Shown here: positions 63,716-64,000 of the stretch, in pieces
Numbering within the stretch: position 1 is the stretch's first letter
Layout: each line of letters opens with the position of its first letter
Assembly (NCBI GenBank): GCA_008973525.1
Contig: WACJ01000402.1
Span: forward strand, 1,178,001 to 1,242,000
Length of the DNA: 64,000 nt
Source of the DNA: Stenopsyche tienmushanensis
Lineage: Eukaryota > Arthropoda > Insecta > Trichoptera > Stenopsychidae
Reading direction: 5' to 3'
Position numbers and translations under genes: made by a program
The notes under the pieces: model-generated
Seen by the model: the letters and a program-made list of their open reading frames with translations, nothing else
Told to the model about the DNA's origin: nothing
The model's database searches: none

Positions 63716-64000
63716 GAATTAAGGAATATTGTTTAAGAGTGCGCCGTGCGCTTTAAGCAGATTTTGAACATTAACACATTCAATGCCCCCGGAAATAGCT
63801 AAAAGACTAACATTTTCGACGATATTTTGAATATCATTTATTCCAGGCTTCATTGATGTTTCCACTAAACCCGCATTTCTTATGATTTGTACACAAGCGC
63901 AATAAAAATGTCGATAAAACAACTCTAAAAAGATGGTACTATACGATCCGAACAGGTAATCGATTTCTCATGGACACTCGCTGCTTCAAATTATTAGTAA

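Noticed and set aside
1..64000. CRISPR arrays, bacterial operons, rRNA or tRNA genes
   Set aside because: No regularly spaced repeats, no operon structure and no cloverleaf-like sequence seen by eye; the genes are eukaryotic with introns. A tRNA scan was not possible here.

Overview
The window is AT-rich nuclear DNA of an insect. The evidence is a seven-transmembrane insect gustatory receptor, insect-type PPIP5K, SRBD1, ARL6IP1 and RecQ orthologues split by many 60-90 bp introns, and a heavy load of mariner, piggyBac, Tigger/pogo, Mutator-like and non-LTR relics. I cannot name the order with confidence; a hymenopteran is possible.

Layout. 2450-4357 (-) is a complete six-exon gene for a secreted DUF3105/TP53I13-like protein. 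4.4-10.6 kb is intergenic with transposon relics. 10.67-34.5 kb (+) is one long PPIP5K gene (inositol hexakisphosphate / diphosphoinositol kinase). A gustatory receptor gene (20669-22214, -) lies antisense inside one of its introns, and other introns hold a LINE fragment, MITEs and mariner relics. 36256-37239 (-) is ARL6IP1. 39158-42234 (-) is a compact WRN-like RecQ helicase. It faces SRBD1 (43276-48852, +) across about 1 kb that probably holds both promoters. 52254-58361 (-) is a single-pass membrane protein with a signal peptide and a PPxY-rich tail that I do not recognise. The last 5 kb are repeats and AT-rich DNA.

The most unusual signal is a recurrent frame break. In four of the seven genes (PPIP5K, the gustatory receptor, SRBD1 and the membrane protein) the exon/intron phases and family conservation close only if one base is skipped at ten places. 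At all ten an in-frame codon ending in CC (GCC, TCC or CCC) sits at the break; in three the next codon is TGA, as at the antizyme +1 frameshift site. The other three genes (about 936 codons) are unbroken. Consensus errors in short C runs are the plain explanation. Programmed +1 frameshifting, or removal of a base from the RNA, is the interesting one. Raw reads and RNA reads would decide.

The repeats sort into recognisable families: TTAA-flanked piggyBac-like MITEs (four), a MITE with TTAGGGGGACC ends, mariner copies with paired ends in introns, a dispersed LINE-like repeat in four or five copies, and a hAT-like repeat in two copies.
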